Positions 18,393 to 26,208 of a stretch of 36,590 nt of DNA are shown here, piece after piece. Source of the DNA: Amycolatopsis rifamycinica (GTDB lineage Bacteria; Actinomycetota; Actinomycetes; Mycobacteriales; Pseudonocardiaceae). The notes beneath the pieces were generated by a model. That model saw only the letters and a list, made by a program, of their open reading frames with translations, had not been told where the DNA came from and did no database searches. Made by a program: the position numbers and the translations under genes. The first letter of the stretch is position 1; each line of letters opens with the position of its first letter. The stretch covers positions 1 through 36,590 of the forward strand of contig NZ_JMQI01000085.1 in the NCBI RefSeq assembly GCF_000695625.1, read 5' to 3'.

Positions 18393-18761
18393 ATGGTGAG
18401 TTGGGTTCTACGCATCGTCGTGGCGGCCGCGCTGCTCGGCTCGGCCGGCGTGCACTACTTCTTGTGGACACAGGACTACCCGGGCATCACGGGCACGCTG
18501 TTCCTGCTCGACGCGATCGCCGGGCTGGTGCTGGCGATCGCGGTGCTGGCCTGGCGCCACTGGCTGCCGGCGCTGGGCGCGGCCGGCTTCGGGGCGCTGA
18601 CGCTCGGCGCGTACGTGCTGGCGGCGACGGTCGGGTTCATGGGCAACCACGACCAGTTCAACAGCCAGCCGGAGTACTGGGGCGTCATCACCGAGGCGGT
18701 CTGCGTCGTGGGTGGTATCGCGCTGTTGTTCGTGAAGGACCGGCGCCCGGTCGCGGCCTGA
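18393..18761 (+). CDS. Small four-helix integral membrane protein of the ECF sigma operon
   Basis: A 122-residue protein with four hydrophobic segments (about residues 4-22, 33-53, 57-80 and 94-114), a short extracytoplasmic-looking loop GNHDQFNSQPEYWG between helices 3 and 4, and a basic C-terminus. No family was recognised. The start at ATG 18393 has a GGAGTGGAGG ribosome-binding region. Its stop is only 4 bp before the sigma-factor start, and the ECF-type promoter lies upstream, so it is the first gene of the sigma operon. It may be an effector or a sensor partner of the sigma/anti-sigma pair; this is inference. Confidence 0.8.
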   Translation: MVSWVLRIVVAAALLGSAGVHYFLWTQDYPGITGTLFLLDAIAGLVLAIAVLAWRHWLPALGAAGFGALTLGAYVLAATVGFMGNHDQFNSQPEYWGVITEAVCVVGGIALLFVKDRRPVAA

Positions 18762-18765
18762 GTTC

Positions 18766-19278
18766 GTGGGAGAAGTCGCCGAAGAGGCCCTCATGCGCGC
18801 GCTGCACGAGGAGCACGCCGCCGCGCTGTGGTCCTACGCGCTGCACCTGACCTCCGGGGACCGGATCCGGGCCGAGGACGTCGTCCAGGAAACGCTGCTG
18901 CGGGCCTGGCGCTCGCCCGCGGTGCTGGACCAGTCGCAGGGCTCGGCGCGGGCGTGGCTGTTCACCGTCGCCCGGCGGATCGCCATCGACGGCTGGCGGT
19001 CGGCGTCGGCCCGGGCGGAGGTGACGACCGACCGGCCGCCGGACCGCGTGGTCGCCGACGGCACCGACCGCGCGGTGCAGGGCTGGCTGGTCGCCGAGGC
19101 GCTGGCCGAGCTGTCGGAACGGCACCGCGAGGTGCTGCTGCTGTGCTACTTCCAGGGGTATTCGGTCGCCGACGCGGCCCTGAAGCTGGGGGTGGCCGAA
19201 GGGACGGTCAAGTCGCGCACGCACTACGCGTTGCGCGCGCTCCGCCTGGTGCTCGAAGAGAGGGGAGTGACCCAGTGA
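18766..19278 (+). CDS. ECF RNA polymerase sigma factor, SigL-like
   Basis: A 170-residue group 4 sigma factor. Sigma region 2 covers about residues 9-85 (ALHEEHAAALWSYALHLT, AEDVVQETLLRAWR, ARAWLFTVARRIAID). Region 4 covers about 105-165 (AEALAELSERHREVLLLCYFQGYSVADAALKLGVAEGTVKSRTHYALRALR). The sequence is close to what I recall of mycobacterial SigL, including EALMRAL near the start. The GTG at 18766 is 4 bp after the membrane-protein stop; ATG at 18793 is an alternative. It overlaps the anti-sigma start (GTGA). The two TGAACC-N16-CGT promoters just upstream are its likely targets. Confidence 0.93.
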   Translation: MGEVAEEALMRALHEEHAAALWSYALHLTSGDRIRAEDVVQETLLRAWRSPAVLDQSQGSARAWLFTVARRIAIDGWRSASARAEVTTDRPPDRVVADGTDRAVQGWLVAEALAELSERHREVLLLCYFQGYSVADAALKLGVAEGTVKSRTHYALRALRLVLEERGVTQ

Positions 19279-19913
19279 GTGAAGATCCTTTCGCGACGTT
19301 CGACGCCGCGTACGTGCTCGGGGCGCTCGCCCCCGAGGACCGGCAGCGCTTCGAGGAGCACCTGCGCACCTGCGACCGGTGCGCGGCGTCGGTCCGCGAG
19401 CTGGCGGGCCTGCCCGGCCTGCTGGCCAGGGTGGACACGCCGGCTTCGCTGCCGGACACGGGCCCGCCCCCGCCGGACCTGCTGCCGTCGGTTCTCCGCC
19501 GCGTCCGGCGCGGCCGCCGCATCCGGTTCGCGGTGACCACGGGCTCGGCCGCGGTCGCGGTGGCGGCCTGCGTCGCGCTGGGGGTGGTGGCCTGGCCCGC
19601 CCCGGCCGCGCCGCCGTCGGTGGCGATGACGGCGCTGGGGCAGTTCCCGGTCCGCGCGGACGCCCGCCTGGCGGCGTTCGACTGGGGCACGCAGGTCGAC
19701 ATGTCGTGCAGCTACACGGGCGGCCGCAGCGGCGGCGAGTACCTCCTGGTGGCGGTCTCCCGCTCGGGCGCGGAGACCCAGCTGGCGACGTGGAAGGCCC
19801 TCCCGGACAACACGGCCCGCCTCTCGATCGGCACGGCCCTGCGCCAGTCGGACCTGGCGGCCCTGGAGATCCGCCTGCCGAACGGCCTCCCCCTCCTCCG
19901 CCTGACCCTCTGA
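19275..19913 (+). CDS. Zinc-binding anti-sigma factor (RslA-like)
   Basis: A 212-residue membrane anti-sigma factor. The cytoplasmic N-terminus has the ZAS zinc motif HLRTCDRC near residues 33-40, followed by VRELAGLPGLL. A single transmembrane helix runs about 84-108, and the extracytoplasmic domain of about 100 residues ends in LPLLRLTL. It would hold the sigma factor inactive until an envelope or redox signal releases zinc or triggers proteolysis, as for RslA and RsrA; the signal here is unknown. GTG at 19275 overlaps the sigma stop. The C-terminal domain contains a single Cys (CSYTG). Confidence 0.92.
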   Translation: MSEDPFATFDAAYVLGALAPEDRQRFEEHLRTCDRCAASVRELAGLPGLLARVDTPASLPDTGPPPPDLLPSVLRRVRRGRRIRFAVTTGSAAVAVAACVALGVVAWPAPAAPPSVAMTALGQFPVRADARLAAFDWGTQVDMSCSYTGGRSGGEYLLVAVSRSGAETQLATWKALPDNTARLSIGTALRQSDLAALEIRLPNGLPLLRLTL

Positions 19914-19920
19914 GCCCGGT

Positions 19921-19955
19921 GGCTCATCCGGGCCGCAGGGGGCCCCGGATGAGCC
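19921..19955 (+). terminator. Hairpin terminator after the sigma/anti-sigma operon
   Basis: The arms 19921-19932 (GGCTCATCCGGG) and 19944-19955 pair perfectly over 12 bp with an 11-nt loop, starting 7 bp after the anti-sigma stop. Confidence 0.75.
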
Positions 19956-19966
19956 GCCCACCGAGG

Positions 19967-20130
19967 GGCATCACCCGTGACCGGGAGGGCATCACGCGTG
20001 ATCGAGCAGGCATCACGCGTGACTGGCGGGGCATCAGCCCGATGCCTTCCCCATCACGCGAGATGCCCCGCCAATCACGCGAGATGCCTCTCCAGTCACG
20101 CGTGATGCCCTCTCAGTCACGTGCGTCGTG
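19967..20130. repeat. Eight-unit, 21-bp-phased inverted repeat array
   Basis: Four forward units related to GGCATCACGCGTGAY start at 19967, 19988, 20009 and 20030. Four reversed units related to RTCACGCGWGATGCC start at 20053, 20074, 20095 and 20116. The step is exactly 21 bp in each half, and the halves mirror each other around GGCATCAGCCCGATGCC (20030-20046). The whole block can fold into one long imperfect hairpin, and each unit has its own TCACGCGTGA dyad. It fills the 305-bp gene-free stretch between the anti-sigma gene and aroC. No coding function is likely. Confidence 0.9.
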
Positions 20131-20218
20131 CGCGAACCGGTCGTCCTGGCTCTTCGCCGGTGCGGGATGAGCGGAGGCTCGTCCCGGGCCGCGGTGCGGC
20201 CGTGACAGGATTGAGCCC

Positions 20219-21406
20219 ATGTTGCGCTGGATCACCGCAGGTGAATCGCACGGACCCGCGCTGGCCGCCGTGCTCGAAGGCATGCCCGCGGGGGTGGCCG
20301 TCACCACTGCCGACGTCACCGAGCAGCTGGCCCGGCGGCGCCTCGGCTTCGGCCGCAGCCCGCGGATGGGCTTCGAGACCGACCACATCGAGTTCCTCGG
20401 CGGTGTCCGCCACGGCCTGACCCAGGGCGGCCCGGTCGCCGTGCACATCGAGAACGCCGAGTGGCCCAAGTGGGAGCAGGTCATGGCGGCCGACCCGGTC
20501 GACCCGCAGGTGCTCGAGGGCCTCGCGCGCAACGAACCGCTCACCCGCCCGCGCCCCGGCCACGCGGACCTGCCCGGCATGCAGAAGTACGGCTTCGACG
20601 AGGCCCGTCCCGTCCTGGAGCGCGCCAGCGCCCGCGAGACGGCGTCGCGGACCGCGCTCGGCACCGTCGCCCGCAACTTCCTGAAGCAGCTGCTCGGCGT
20701 CGACATCCTCAGCCACGTCGTCTCGATCGGCGGTGCCGACGCGCCCGAGGGGCCCCTGCCCGTCGCCGCGGACCTGGCCGCCATCGACGAGAGCCCGGTG
20801 CGCGCCTTCAGCCAGGAGGGCACCGACGCGATGGTCGCCGAGGTCGACGCCGTGCGGAAGGCGGGCGACACCGTCGGCGGCGTGATCGAGGTCCTCGCCT
20901 ACGGCCTGCCGCCGGGCCTCGGCTCCCACGTCCACTGGGACCGCCGGCTCGACGCCCGCCTCGCCGGCGCGCTGATGGGCGTCCAGGCGATGAAGGGCGT
21001 CGAGGTCGGCGACGGCTTCACGACCGCACGCCGCTGGGGCAGCCAGGCGCACGACGAGATCGACCGCGGTTCCGGCCCGGTCGGCGTCACCCGCCGGTCC
21101 AACCGCGCGGGCGGCCTCGAGGGCGGCATCACCAACGGCGAACCGCTGCGCGTGCGCGTCGCGATGAAGCCGATTTCGACCGTCCCCAAAGCACTGTCCA
21201 CAGTGGACGTCAAGACCGGTGAGCCCGCGGTCGCCATCCACCAGCGGTCCGACGTCTGCGCGGTGCCCCGCGCCGGGGTCGTGCTGGAGTCGGTGGTGGC
21301 GCTCGTCCTCGCCGACGCCGCGCTCGAGAAGTTCGGCGGCGACTCGCTCGCCGAGAGCAAGCGCAACGCCGAGGCGTACCTCAAGGCCCTCGAGGAGCGG
21401 TGGTGA
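20219..21406 (+). CDS. aroC: Chorismate synthase
   Basis: FMN-dependent enzyme that makes chorismate from EPSP, the last common step of aromatic synthesis. The 395-residue length is normal. Conserved signatures are GESHGPALAAVLEGMPAGV at the start, RPRPGHADLPGMQKYGF, RASARETASRTALGTVARNFL, and RSNRAGGLEGGITNGEPLRVRVAMKPIST with the catalytic-region Arg and His. ATG at 20219 has no Shine-Dalgarno; CAGGAT lies 7 nt upstream, so a leaderless start is possible. It opens the aroC-aroK-aroB-aroQ operon and lies directly after the 21-bp repeat array, which could affect its expression. Confidence 0.97.
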   Translation: MLRWITAGESHGPALAAVLEGMPAGVAVTTADVTEQLARRRLGFGRSPRMGFETDHIEFLGGVRHGLTQGGPVAVHIENAEWPKWEQVMAADPVDPQVLEGLARNEPLTRPRPGHADLPGMQKYGFDEARPVLERASARETASRTALGTVARNFLKQLLGVDILSHVVSIGGADAPEGPLPVAADLAAIDESPVRAFSQEGTDAMVAEVDAVRKAGDTVGGVIEVLAYGLPPGLGSHVHWDRRLDARLAGALMGVQAMKGVEVGDGFTTARRWGSQAHDEIDRGSGPVGVTRRSNRAGGLEGGITNGEPLRVRVAMKPISTVPKALSTVDVKTGEPAVAIHQRSDVCAVPRAGVVLESVVALVLADAALEKFGGDSLAESKRNAEAYLKALEERW

Positions 21407-21927
21407 GCCCTCGCGCGGTGGTCGTCGGGCCGCCCGGCTCGGGCAAGAGCACGGTCGGCCCGCTCCTCGCCACGGCACTCGGCGTCGCGTTCCGGGACAG
21501 TGACGACGACATCGTCGCGCGCACCGGGCGCAGCATCGCCGACATCTTCGCCGAAGACGGGGAACCCGCCTTCCGCGCGCTGGAGGAAGAAGCGGTCGCC
21601 ACCGCGCTGGCGGAGCACGAGGGCGTGCTCTCGCTCGGCGGCGGCGCGCCCCTCACCCCGGGCACCCGGGCCCGGCTGGCCGGGCACACCGTGGTCTTCC
21701 TCAACGTCGGCCTCGCGGCGGGGGTGCAGCGCACCGGGCTGTCCTCCGCGCGGCCGCTGCTGGCCGGGGTGAACCCCCGCGCCACCTTCAAGAAACTGCT
21801 CGACGAGCGGGTGCCCGTCTACCGCGAGGTCGCCACCGTCGAGATCGTCACCGACGACCGGACGCCCTCCGAGATCGTCGCGCACCTCGTGGCGGAGCTC
21901 GCCGCTCCCGCCGAAGCCAAGGAGTGA
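21403..21927 (+). CDS. aroK: Shikimate kinase
   Basis: Phosphorylates shikimate at the 3-OH using ATP. The protein is 174 residues with P-loop GPPGSGKSTVG at the N-terminus, shikimate-binding Asp in FRDSDDDIVARTGRSIADIF, the GGG substrate motif LSLGGGAPL, and the lid segment SSARPLLAG. The start is GTG at 21403, overlapping the aroC stop, with GAGGAG 5 nt upstream; the adjacent GTG at 21400 is too close to that site. It is coupled to aroC and runs into aroB with a very short gap. Confidence 0.95.
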   Translation: MSPRAVVVGPPGSGKSTVGPLLATALGVAFRDSDDDIVARTGRSIADIFAEDGEPAFRALEEEAVATALAEHEGVLSLGGGAPLTPGTRARLAGHTVVFLNVGLAAGVQRTGLSSARPLLAGVNPRATFKKLLDERVPVYREVATVEIVTDDRTPSEIVAHLVAELAAPAEAKE

Positions 21928-21935
21928 GCCACCCC

Positions 21936-23045
21936 GTGTCTGATCCGGCGCGTATCCCGGTCGCCACCGCCCAGCCCTACGACGTCGTGGTCGGGCGCGG
22001 CCTGCTCGGCGACCTCACCGAGCACCTGGCCGACGCCTCGAAGATCGCGCTGATCCACCCGCCGACGCTGACCGCCACCGCCGAGGCCATCCGCGACGAG
22101 CTGAACGCGGCCGGCCTCGACGCCCACCGCGTCGAGATCCCGGACGCCGAGGACGGCAAGGCGCTGACCGTCGCGGGTTTCTGCTGGGAGGTGCTCGGCC
22201 GGATCGGGCTGGACCGCCGCGGCGTCGTGGTCGGGCTCGGCGGCGGTGCCGTCACCGACCTCGCCGGGTTCGTCGCGGGCACCTGGATGCGCGGGGTCCG
22301 GCTGGTCAACGTGCCGACGACGCTGCTCGGCATGGTCGACGCCTCGGTCGGCGGCAAGACCGGCATCAACACCGACGCCGGCAAGAACCTGGTCGGGGTG
22401 TTCCACGAGCCGAGCGCGGTGTTCGTCGACCTCGCGACGCTGGAGACGCTGCCGCGCAACGAGCTCGTCGCCGGGATGGCCGAGGTGATCAAGGCCGGCT
22501 TCATCGCCGACCCGCGCATCCTCGAGCTGGTCGAGGCCGGCCCGGCCGCGGCGCTCGACCCGGCCGGCGACGTCCTGGCCGAGCTGGTGCGCCGCTCCAT
22601 CCGGGTCAAGGCCGACGTCGTCGCCGCCGACCTGCGCGAGTCCGACCTGCGGGAGATCCTCAACTACGGCCACACCCTCGGCCACGCCATCGAGCGCCGC
22701 GAGCGGTACCGGTGGCGCCACGGCGCCGCGGTCAGCGTCGGCCTCGTGTTCGCCGCCGAGCTGGCGCGGCTGGCCGGGCGGCTCGACGACGCCACGGCCG
22801 AGCGCCACGCCGCGGTGCTGAAGCTGATCGGCCTGCCGACGACGTACGACGCCGACGCGCTGCCGGAGCTGCTGAAAACCATGAAGGGCGACAAGAAGAC
22901 CCGCTCCGGGGCGCTGCGGTTCGTCGTCCTCGACGGCCTCGCCCGGCCCGGCAGGCTGGAGGGCCCGGACCCGGCGCTGCTGGCGGCCGCGTACTCGGCG
23001 GTCGCGGCGGAACCCACCCGCAGCGGCGGGAGTGTGCTGCTGTGA
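21936..23045 (+). CDS. aroB: 3-dehydroquinate synthase
   Basis: NAD- and metal-dependent cyclisation of DAHP to 3-dehydroquinate. It has 369 residues. The NAD-binding GLGGGAVTDLAGFVAGTWMRG, the active-site VPTTLLGMVDASVGGKTGIN, ALIKAG-like AEVIKAGF, and the zinc ligands around LNYGHTLGHAIE and WRHGAAVSVG are all intact. The start is placed at GTG 21936, with AAGGAG about 10 nt upstream. The earlier in-frame GTG at 21924 abuts that site and would add only four residues. It overlaps aroQ by 4 bp. Confidence 0.96.
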   Translation: MSDPARIPVATAQPYDVVVGRGLLGDLTEHLADASKIALIHPPTLTATAEAIRDELNAAGLDAHRVEIPDAEDGKALTVAGFCWEVLGRIGLDRRGVVVGLGGGAVTDLAGFVAGTWMRGVRLVNVPTTLLGMVDASVGGKTGINTDAGKNLVGVFHEPSAVFVDLATLETLPRNELVAGMAEVIKAGFIADPRILELVEAGPAAALDPAGDVLAELVRRSIRVKADVVAADLRESDLREILNYGHTLGHAIERRERYRWRHGAAVSVGLVFAAELARLAGRLDDATAERHAAVLKLIGLPTTYDADALPELLKTMKGDKKTRSGALRFVVLDGLARPGRLEGPDPALLAAAYSAVAAEPTRSGGSVLL

Positions 23046-23473
23046 AGGCGTTCGTGTTCAACGGCCCCAACCTCGGCCGGCTCGGCAAGCGCGAGCCGTC
23101 GGTCTACGGCTCGACCACCCACGACGACCTCGCGGCGCTGTGCGTCAAGGCCGGGGACGAGCTGGGGATCGACGTCGAGGTCCGGCAGACCGACCACGAG
23201 GGCGAGATGGTCGGCTGGCTGCACGAAGCCGCCGACGGCGGCCACCCGGTGGTCCTCAACGCCGGCGCGTGGACGCACTACTCGATCGCGGTGCGCGACG
23301 CCGCGGCGCAGCTGACCGCCCCGCTGATCGAGCTGCACATCTCGAACGTGCACAAGCGGGAGGCGTTCCGGCACCACAGCGTGCTGTCGGACATCGCGAC
23401 GGCCGTGATCGCGGGGCTCGGCGTGGACGGCTACCCGCTCGCCCTGCGCTGGCTCGCCACCCACGCGGGATGA
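23042..23473 (+). CDS. aroQ: 3-dehydroquinate dehydratase, type II
   Basis: Dodecameric type II dehydroquinase that converts 3-dehydroquinate to 3-dehydroshikimate. It has 143 residues. The flexible-lid and catalytic region NGPNLGRLGKREPSVYG carries the catalytic Arg and Tyr. NAGAWTHYSIAVRDA and the His segment ELHISNVHKREAFRHHSVLS complete the site. The usual Asn-Leu in the first motif is Gly-Arg here (NLGRLG versus the more common NLNLLG), which is a known variant in actinobacteria. GTG at 23042 overlaps the aroB stop, and the stop overlaps the next gene (ATGA). Confidence 0.96.
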   Translation: MKAFVFNGPNLGRLGKREPSVYGSTTHDDLAALCVKAGDELGIDVEVRQTDHEGEMVGWLHEAADGGHPVVLNAGAWTHYSIAVRDAAAQLTAPLIELHISNVHKREAFRHHSVLSDIATAVIAGLGVDGYPLALRWLATHAG

Positions 23474-24381
23474 CCCGGCCGGCTCTGCGCACGCCGCGGC
23501 TGCGGCTGCGGCCGCTGACCGAAGCCGACCGCGAAGCCGTGGTGAAGGTGTTCGCCGACCCGGAGATGAGCCGGTTCTTCGCGGCGGACTTCTCCGATCC
23601 GGCCACCGCGAGCGCGATGGTGGACCGCCGGCTGGACTACCGCGGCCCGGCCGGCCAGGGCCACTGGGTGATCGAACGCGACGGCGAGGTGATCGGTGTC
23701 GCGCACCTGCGTCCGTCGGCCGAGCTGCCGGACGGGGTGCCGGAACTGGGTTACTACGTCGCGAGCGCGCACGCGGGGCAGGGCCTGGCCACCGAGGCCG
23801 CCCGCGCGGTGCTGGACCACGGGCTCGGCACGCTCGGGCTCCCGGCGGTGTGGGCGCTGGTCCACGAGCGGAACGCGGCGAGCCGGAAGGTGGCCGAGCG
23901 CCTGGGTTTCCTCGACGTCGGCAGCGGCGTCCACTACGGCGACCTGCACCGCGTGCTGGTGGCGCTGCCCGCGGCGCACGGGCGGCCGCACCACATCGAG
24001 CTGTGGGTGCCGGACCTGGCCGAAGCCGAGCGCAGCTGGGGCTGGCTGCTCGGCGAGCTCGGCTGGCGCGAGTTCCAGCGCTGGCCGGCGGGGATCAGCT
24101 GGCGGCTCGGCGGGACGTACCTCGTGGTCGAGGCCTCGCCGGCGGTGAGCGCGACGTCGCACGAGCGCACGCGGCCGGGGTTGAACCACCTGGCGCTGCA
24201 CGTGGCGACCCGGGCGGAGGTCGACGCTCTGGCGGCGCGCGCGACCGCCCATGGCTGGCGGCCGCTGTTCGCCGACCGGTATCCGTACGCGGGCGGGGAC
24301 GCTCATTACGCGGCGTACCTGGAGAACGAGGCCGGGTTCGAGGTCGAGCTGGTTGCGGTCGAGGGGCCCGCCGGGAGTTGA
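23470..24381 (+). CDS. GNAT acetyltransferase fused to a VOC (glyoxalase-like) domain
   Basis: A 303-residue two-domain protein. Residues 1 to about 170 are a RimJ/RimL-type GNAT domain (TPRLRLRPLTEADREAV, the acetyl-CoA loop SAHAGQGLATEAARAVL, and HERNAASRKVAERLGF). Residues about 176-300 form a VOC beta-alpha-beta-beta-beta module (HHIELWVPDLAEAERSW, NHLALHVATRAEVDALAARA, AYLENEAGFEVELVAVE). Such fusions often confer self-resistance or modify small molecules, but the substrate here is unknown. Translation is coupled to aroQ by an ATGA overlap, so it is the last gene of the aro operon; that placement may be accidental. Confidence 0.88.
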   Translation: MTRPALRTPRLRLRPLTEADREAVVKVFADPEMSRFFAADFSDPATASAMVDRRLDYRGPAGQGHWVIERDGEVIGVAHLRPSAELPDGVPELGYYVASAHAGQGLATEAARAVLDHGLGTLGLPAVWALVHERNAASRKVAERLGFLDVGSGVHYGDLHRVLVALPAAHGRPHHIELWVPDLAEAERSWGWLLGELGWREFQRWPAGISWRLGGTYLVVEASPAVSATSHERTRPGLNHLALHVATRAEVDALAARATAHGWRPLFADRYPYAGGDAHYAAYLENEAGFEVELVAVEGPAGS

Positions 24382-24412
24382 CGGGGGCCGAGTGGTTTGC
24401 CGCGGGTGTCTT

Positions 24413-24425
24413 GAATGAGTCATTC
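24413..24425. repeat. 13-bp palindrome GAATGAGTCATTC
   Basis: A perfect dyad in the 146-bp gap before the propeller lipoprotein gene. It lies about 90 bp upstream of the -10 element, so it could be an operator. No family was recognised. Confidence 0.5.
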
Positions 24426-24513
24426 CGGACGTTCGAGCCGGCGGGGTGGGGCCGTCACGAGTGGGTGACCGTCGAGTGGTGGCGCAGTCGCTCGGACGGG
24501 TGAAGCCGGTCGC

Positions 24514-24519
24514 TACACT
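24514..24519 (+). promoter_or_regulatory. -10 element of a probable leaderless transcript
   Basis: TACACT ends 8 nt before the GTG at 24528. There is no Shine-Dalgarno. Confidence 0.5.
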
Positions 24520-24527
24520 CCGGTGCC

Positions 24528-26051
24528 GTGCACCCGTTTCGTCGCCGGGATCGGCGACCCGCTCGTGCCTTGTTTGCCGGCGTTCTGGCCGGGCTTCTCC
24601 TCGCGGGCTGCACCCAGGGTTACGCCCAGCCGCAAGCCGCGGGGGAGCAGCCGGCCATCGCCGGGGGCAAGGCCGCCGAGCCGCCGCGGCCCACCGACGT
24701 CAAGCTCGCTTCGGGTGACCCCCGGCAGAGTGGCGGGGTCATCGCCGCCGGTGGGGCCGATGCCGTCTACAACTACGGGCCGTCCGTGATGCTCGACCGG
24801 GGGCAGACCCGGATGTGGTGGTGCAGCCAGTACGGCGGCGCCGGACCGGCCGGGGACGACATCCTCTACGCACAGGGGCAGTCGTTCGACGGGCCGTTCA
24901 CCGGACCGGGTGGCGGGATTCCGGCCGCGGTGTTCTCCGGGGCGCCCGGGCAGTTCGACGGCATGCACACCTGCGACCCGTCGGTGCTGCGCGTCGGCTC
25001 GACCTACTACCTGTACTACACCGGCGCCGCCGGTGACCACGCGCTCGGCAACGCGATCGGGCTCGCCACCAGCACCGACGGCGTCCACTGGACCCGCGCG
25101 GCCGGCGGACGGCCGATCCTCGGGCCGTCGCACGACGTGCACCGGGAGAACGTCTACGGGGCCGGCCAGCCGTCCGCCGTCTACCTCGACGGCTGGTTCT
25201 ACCTGATGTTCACCGACACCACCGGCCGGGCCGCGGGCGCCAACGGCGCGGGGCAGTTCCTGCTCCGCTCGCGCGATCCGGCGTTCGGCTCGGGCGTGCA
25301 GTCGCTGGACGTCGGCGGGTTCGTGCCGGTGGCGTCGACGTCGGCGCCGCGCGCCCGGTCGATCGTCGACGGGTTCAGTGCGGACCTGATGTGGGTGGGC
25401 GCGCTCGCCGCGTTCGTCGTCGCGCACGAGACCGACGGCGGGACGACGCTGACGTTCTGGACCGCGGACTTCACCGAGCACCCGTTCCGGCCGGTGCTGG
25501 TGCCCGGGCCGTGGCGGGAAGGGCCGGGCCTGGTCCGCCGCGCGGACGGGCACGCACCGCTGTCGTCGGCCGTCCCGTGCGACCGGGTGCCGTTCGACCT
25601 GGTGCGCGCGACCGTGGTCGGCGGCGCCGGCGCCCCGACCGACCTGCGGCACTTCGGGCTGGACCTGCTGGGCAGCCAGGCGTGCGCGAACCCCGCCCGG
25701 CTGGCGGCGACGTTCGACGGGGTCACGATGCCGTCGCCGGAGCGGACGATGGACCTGGTCCGCGCGGGCCAGCGCGTCCGCATCGACCGGCGCGCGGTCG
25801 CCGCGGCCCTGGCGGTCGAGCTGCTGGAGAAGGCCCCGCCGGAGGTGGCGGCCCTGCCGGTGACGGCCCGGCTGCGCTCGGGCACCGAGGCGGTCCAGGC
25901 CCCGGGCGGCGGCCTGGCCCTGATCCTCGACGACCACCGCCGGTGGCCGATCCCGGACGCCCTGGTCGCGGCGGGCAACGCCTCGACCCCCCACCCGGTG
26001 ACCGACACGCAGTGGGACGGCTACCGGCCGGGCCCGGCGCTGGCCGGGTGA
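24528..26051 (+). CDS. Lipoprotein with GH43-like five-bladed beta-propeller
   Basis: A 507-residue secreted lipoprotein. The basic N-terminus (HPFRRRDRRPAR) leads to a hydrophobic run and lipobox LLAGC, then a Pro/Ala linker. The main domain shows propeller-type repeats: NYGPSVMLDRGQTRMWW, HTCDPSVLRVGSTYYLYYTG, NAIGLATSTDGVHWTR, YGAGQPSAVYLDGWFYLMFTDT. This pattern matches GH43/GH32-like glycosidase folds such as beta-xylosidase-like proteins. A full catalytic set could not be assigned with certainty, so enzyme activity is unproven. The C-terminal 150 residues match no family I recognise. GTG at 24528 follows a -10 by 8 nt. The gene appears monocistronic. Confidence 0.8.
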   Translation: MHPFRRRDRRPARALFAGVLAGLLLAGCTQGYAQPQAAGEQPAIAGGKAAEPPRPTDVKLASGDPRQSGGVIAAGGADAVYNYGPSVMLDRGQTRMWWCSQYGGAGPAGDDILYAQGQSFDGPFTGPGGGIPAAVFSGAPGQFDGMHTCDPSVLRVGSTYYLYYTGAAGDHALGNAIGLATSTDGVHWTRAAGGRPILGPSHDVHRENVYGAGQPSAVYLDGWFYLMFTDTTGRAAGANGAGQFLLRSRDPAFGSGVQSLDVGGFVPVASTSAPRARSIVDGFSADLMWVGALAAFVVAHETDGGTTLTFWTADFTEHPFRPVLVPGPWREGPGLVRRADGHAPLSSAVPCDRVPFDLVRATVVGGAGAPTDLRHFGLDLLGSQACANPARLAATFDGVTMPSPERTMDLVRAGQRVRIDRRAVAAALAVELLEKAPPEVAALPVTARLRSGTEAVQAPGGGLALILDDHRRWPIPDALVAAGNASTPHPVTDTQWDGYRPGPALAG

Positions 26052-26080
26052 GGGGAACACGGTCGCTGAGCGGGGCCGGG

Positions 26081-26181
26081 GCGGGCTGAGCTGGGCTGGG
26101 CCGCGCCGGTCGGGTTGTGCCGGGCCGAGTCAGGCGGGCTGAGCTGGGCCGCGCCGGTCGGGCTGAGCCAGGCCGAGTCAA
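26081..26181 (+). repeat. Imperfect tandem duplication of about 50 bp
   Basis: Two copies (26081-26133 and 26134-26181) start GCGGGCTGAGCTGGG, share CCGCGCCGGTCGGG, and end GCCGAGTCA. The first copy has an extra TGGGC. They fill the gap between the propeller lipoprotein and the converging membrane-protein gene. No gene is seen in them. Confidence 0.75.
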
Positions 26182-26208
26182 GCGCGGCCAGGCCGAGCCA
26201 ACCCGGGC

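Noticed and set aside
19967..20130. CRISPR array
   Set aside because: The units repeat every 21 bp with only about 6 bp between them and turn around in the middle. There are no unique spacers of 30-40 bp and no cas genes.
19968..20170. Small repeat protein (GITRDREGITRDR-like) encoded by the 21-bp array
   Set aside because: The open frame follows from a 21-bp period being a multiple of three. It has no start or ribosome-binding site of its own, and the mirror structure shows DNA- or RNA-level design.
24413..24425. Transcription terminator
   Set aside because: The palindrome has only a 1-nt centre and short AT-rich arms, so it is a poor RNA hairpin; an operator is more likely.
26055..26208. 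Small gene in the repeat-rich gap after the propeller lipoprotein
   Set aside because: Only low-complexity frames made of the about 50-bp duplication are present, with no start signal or motif.
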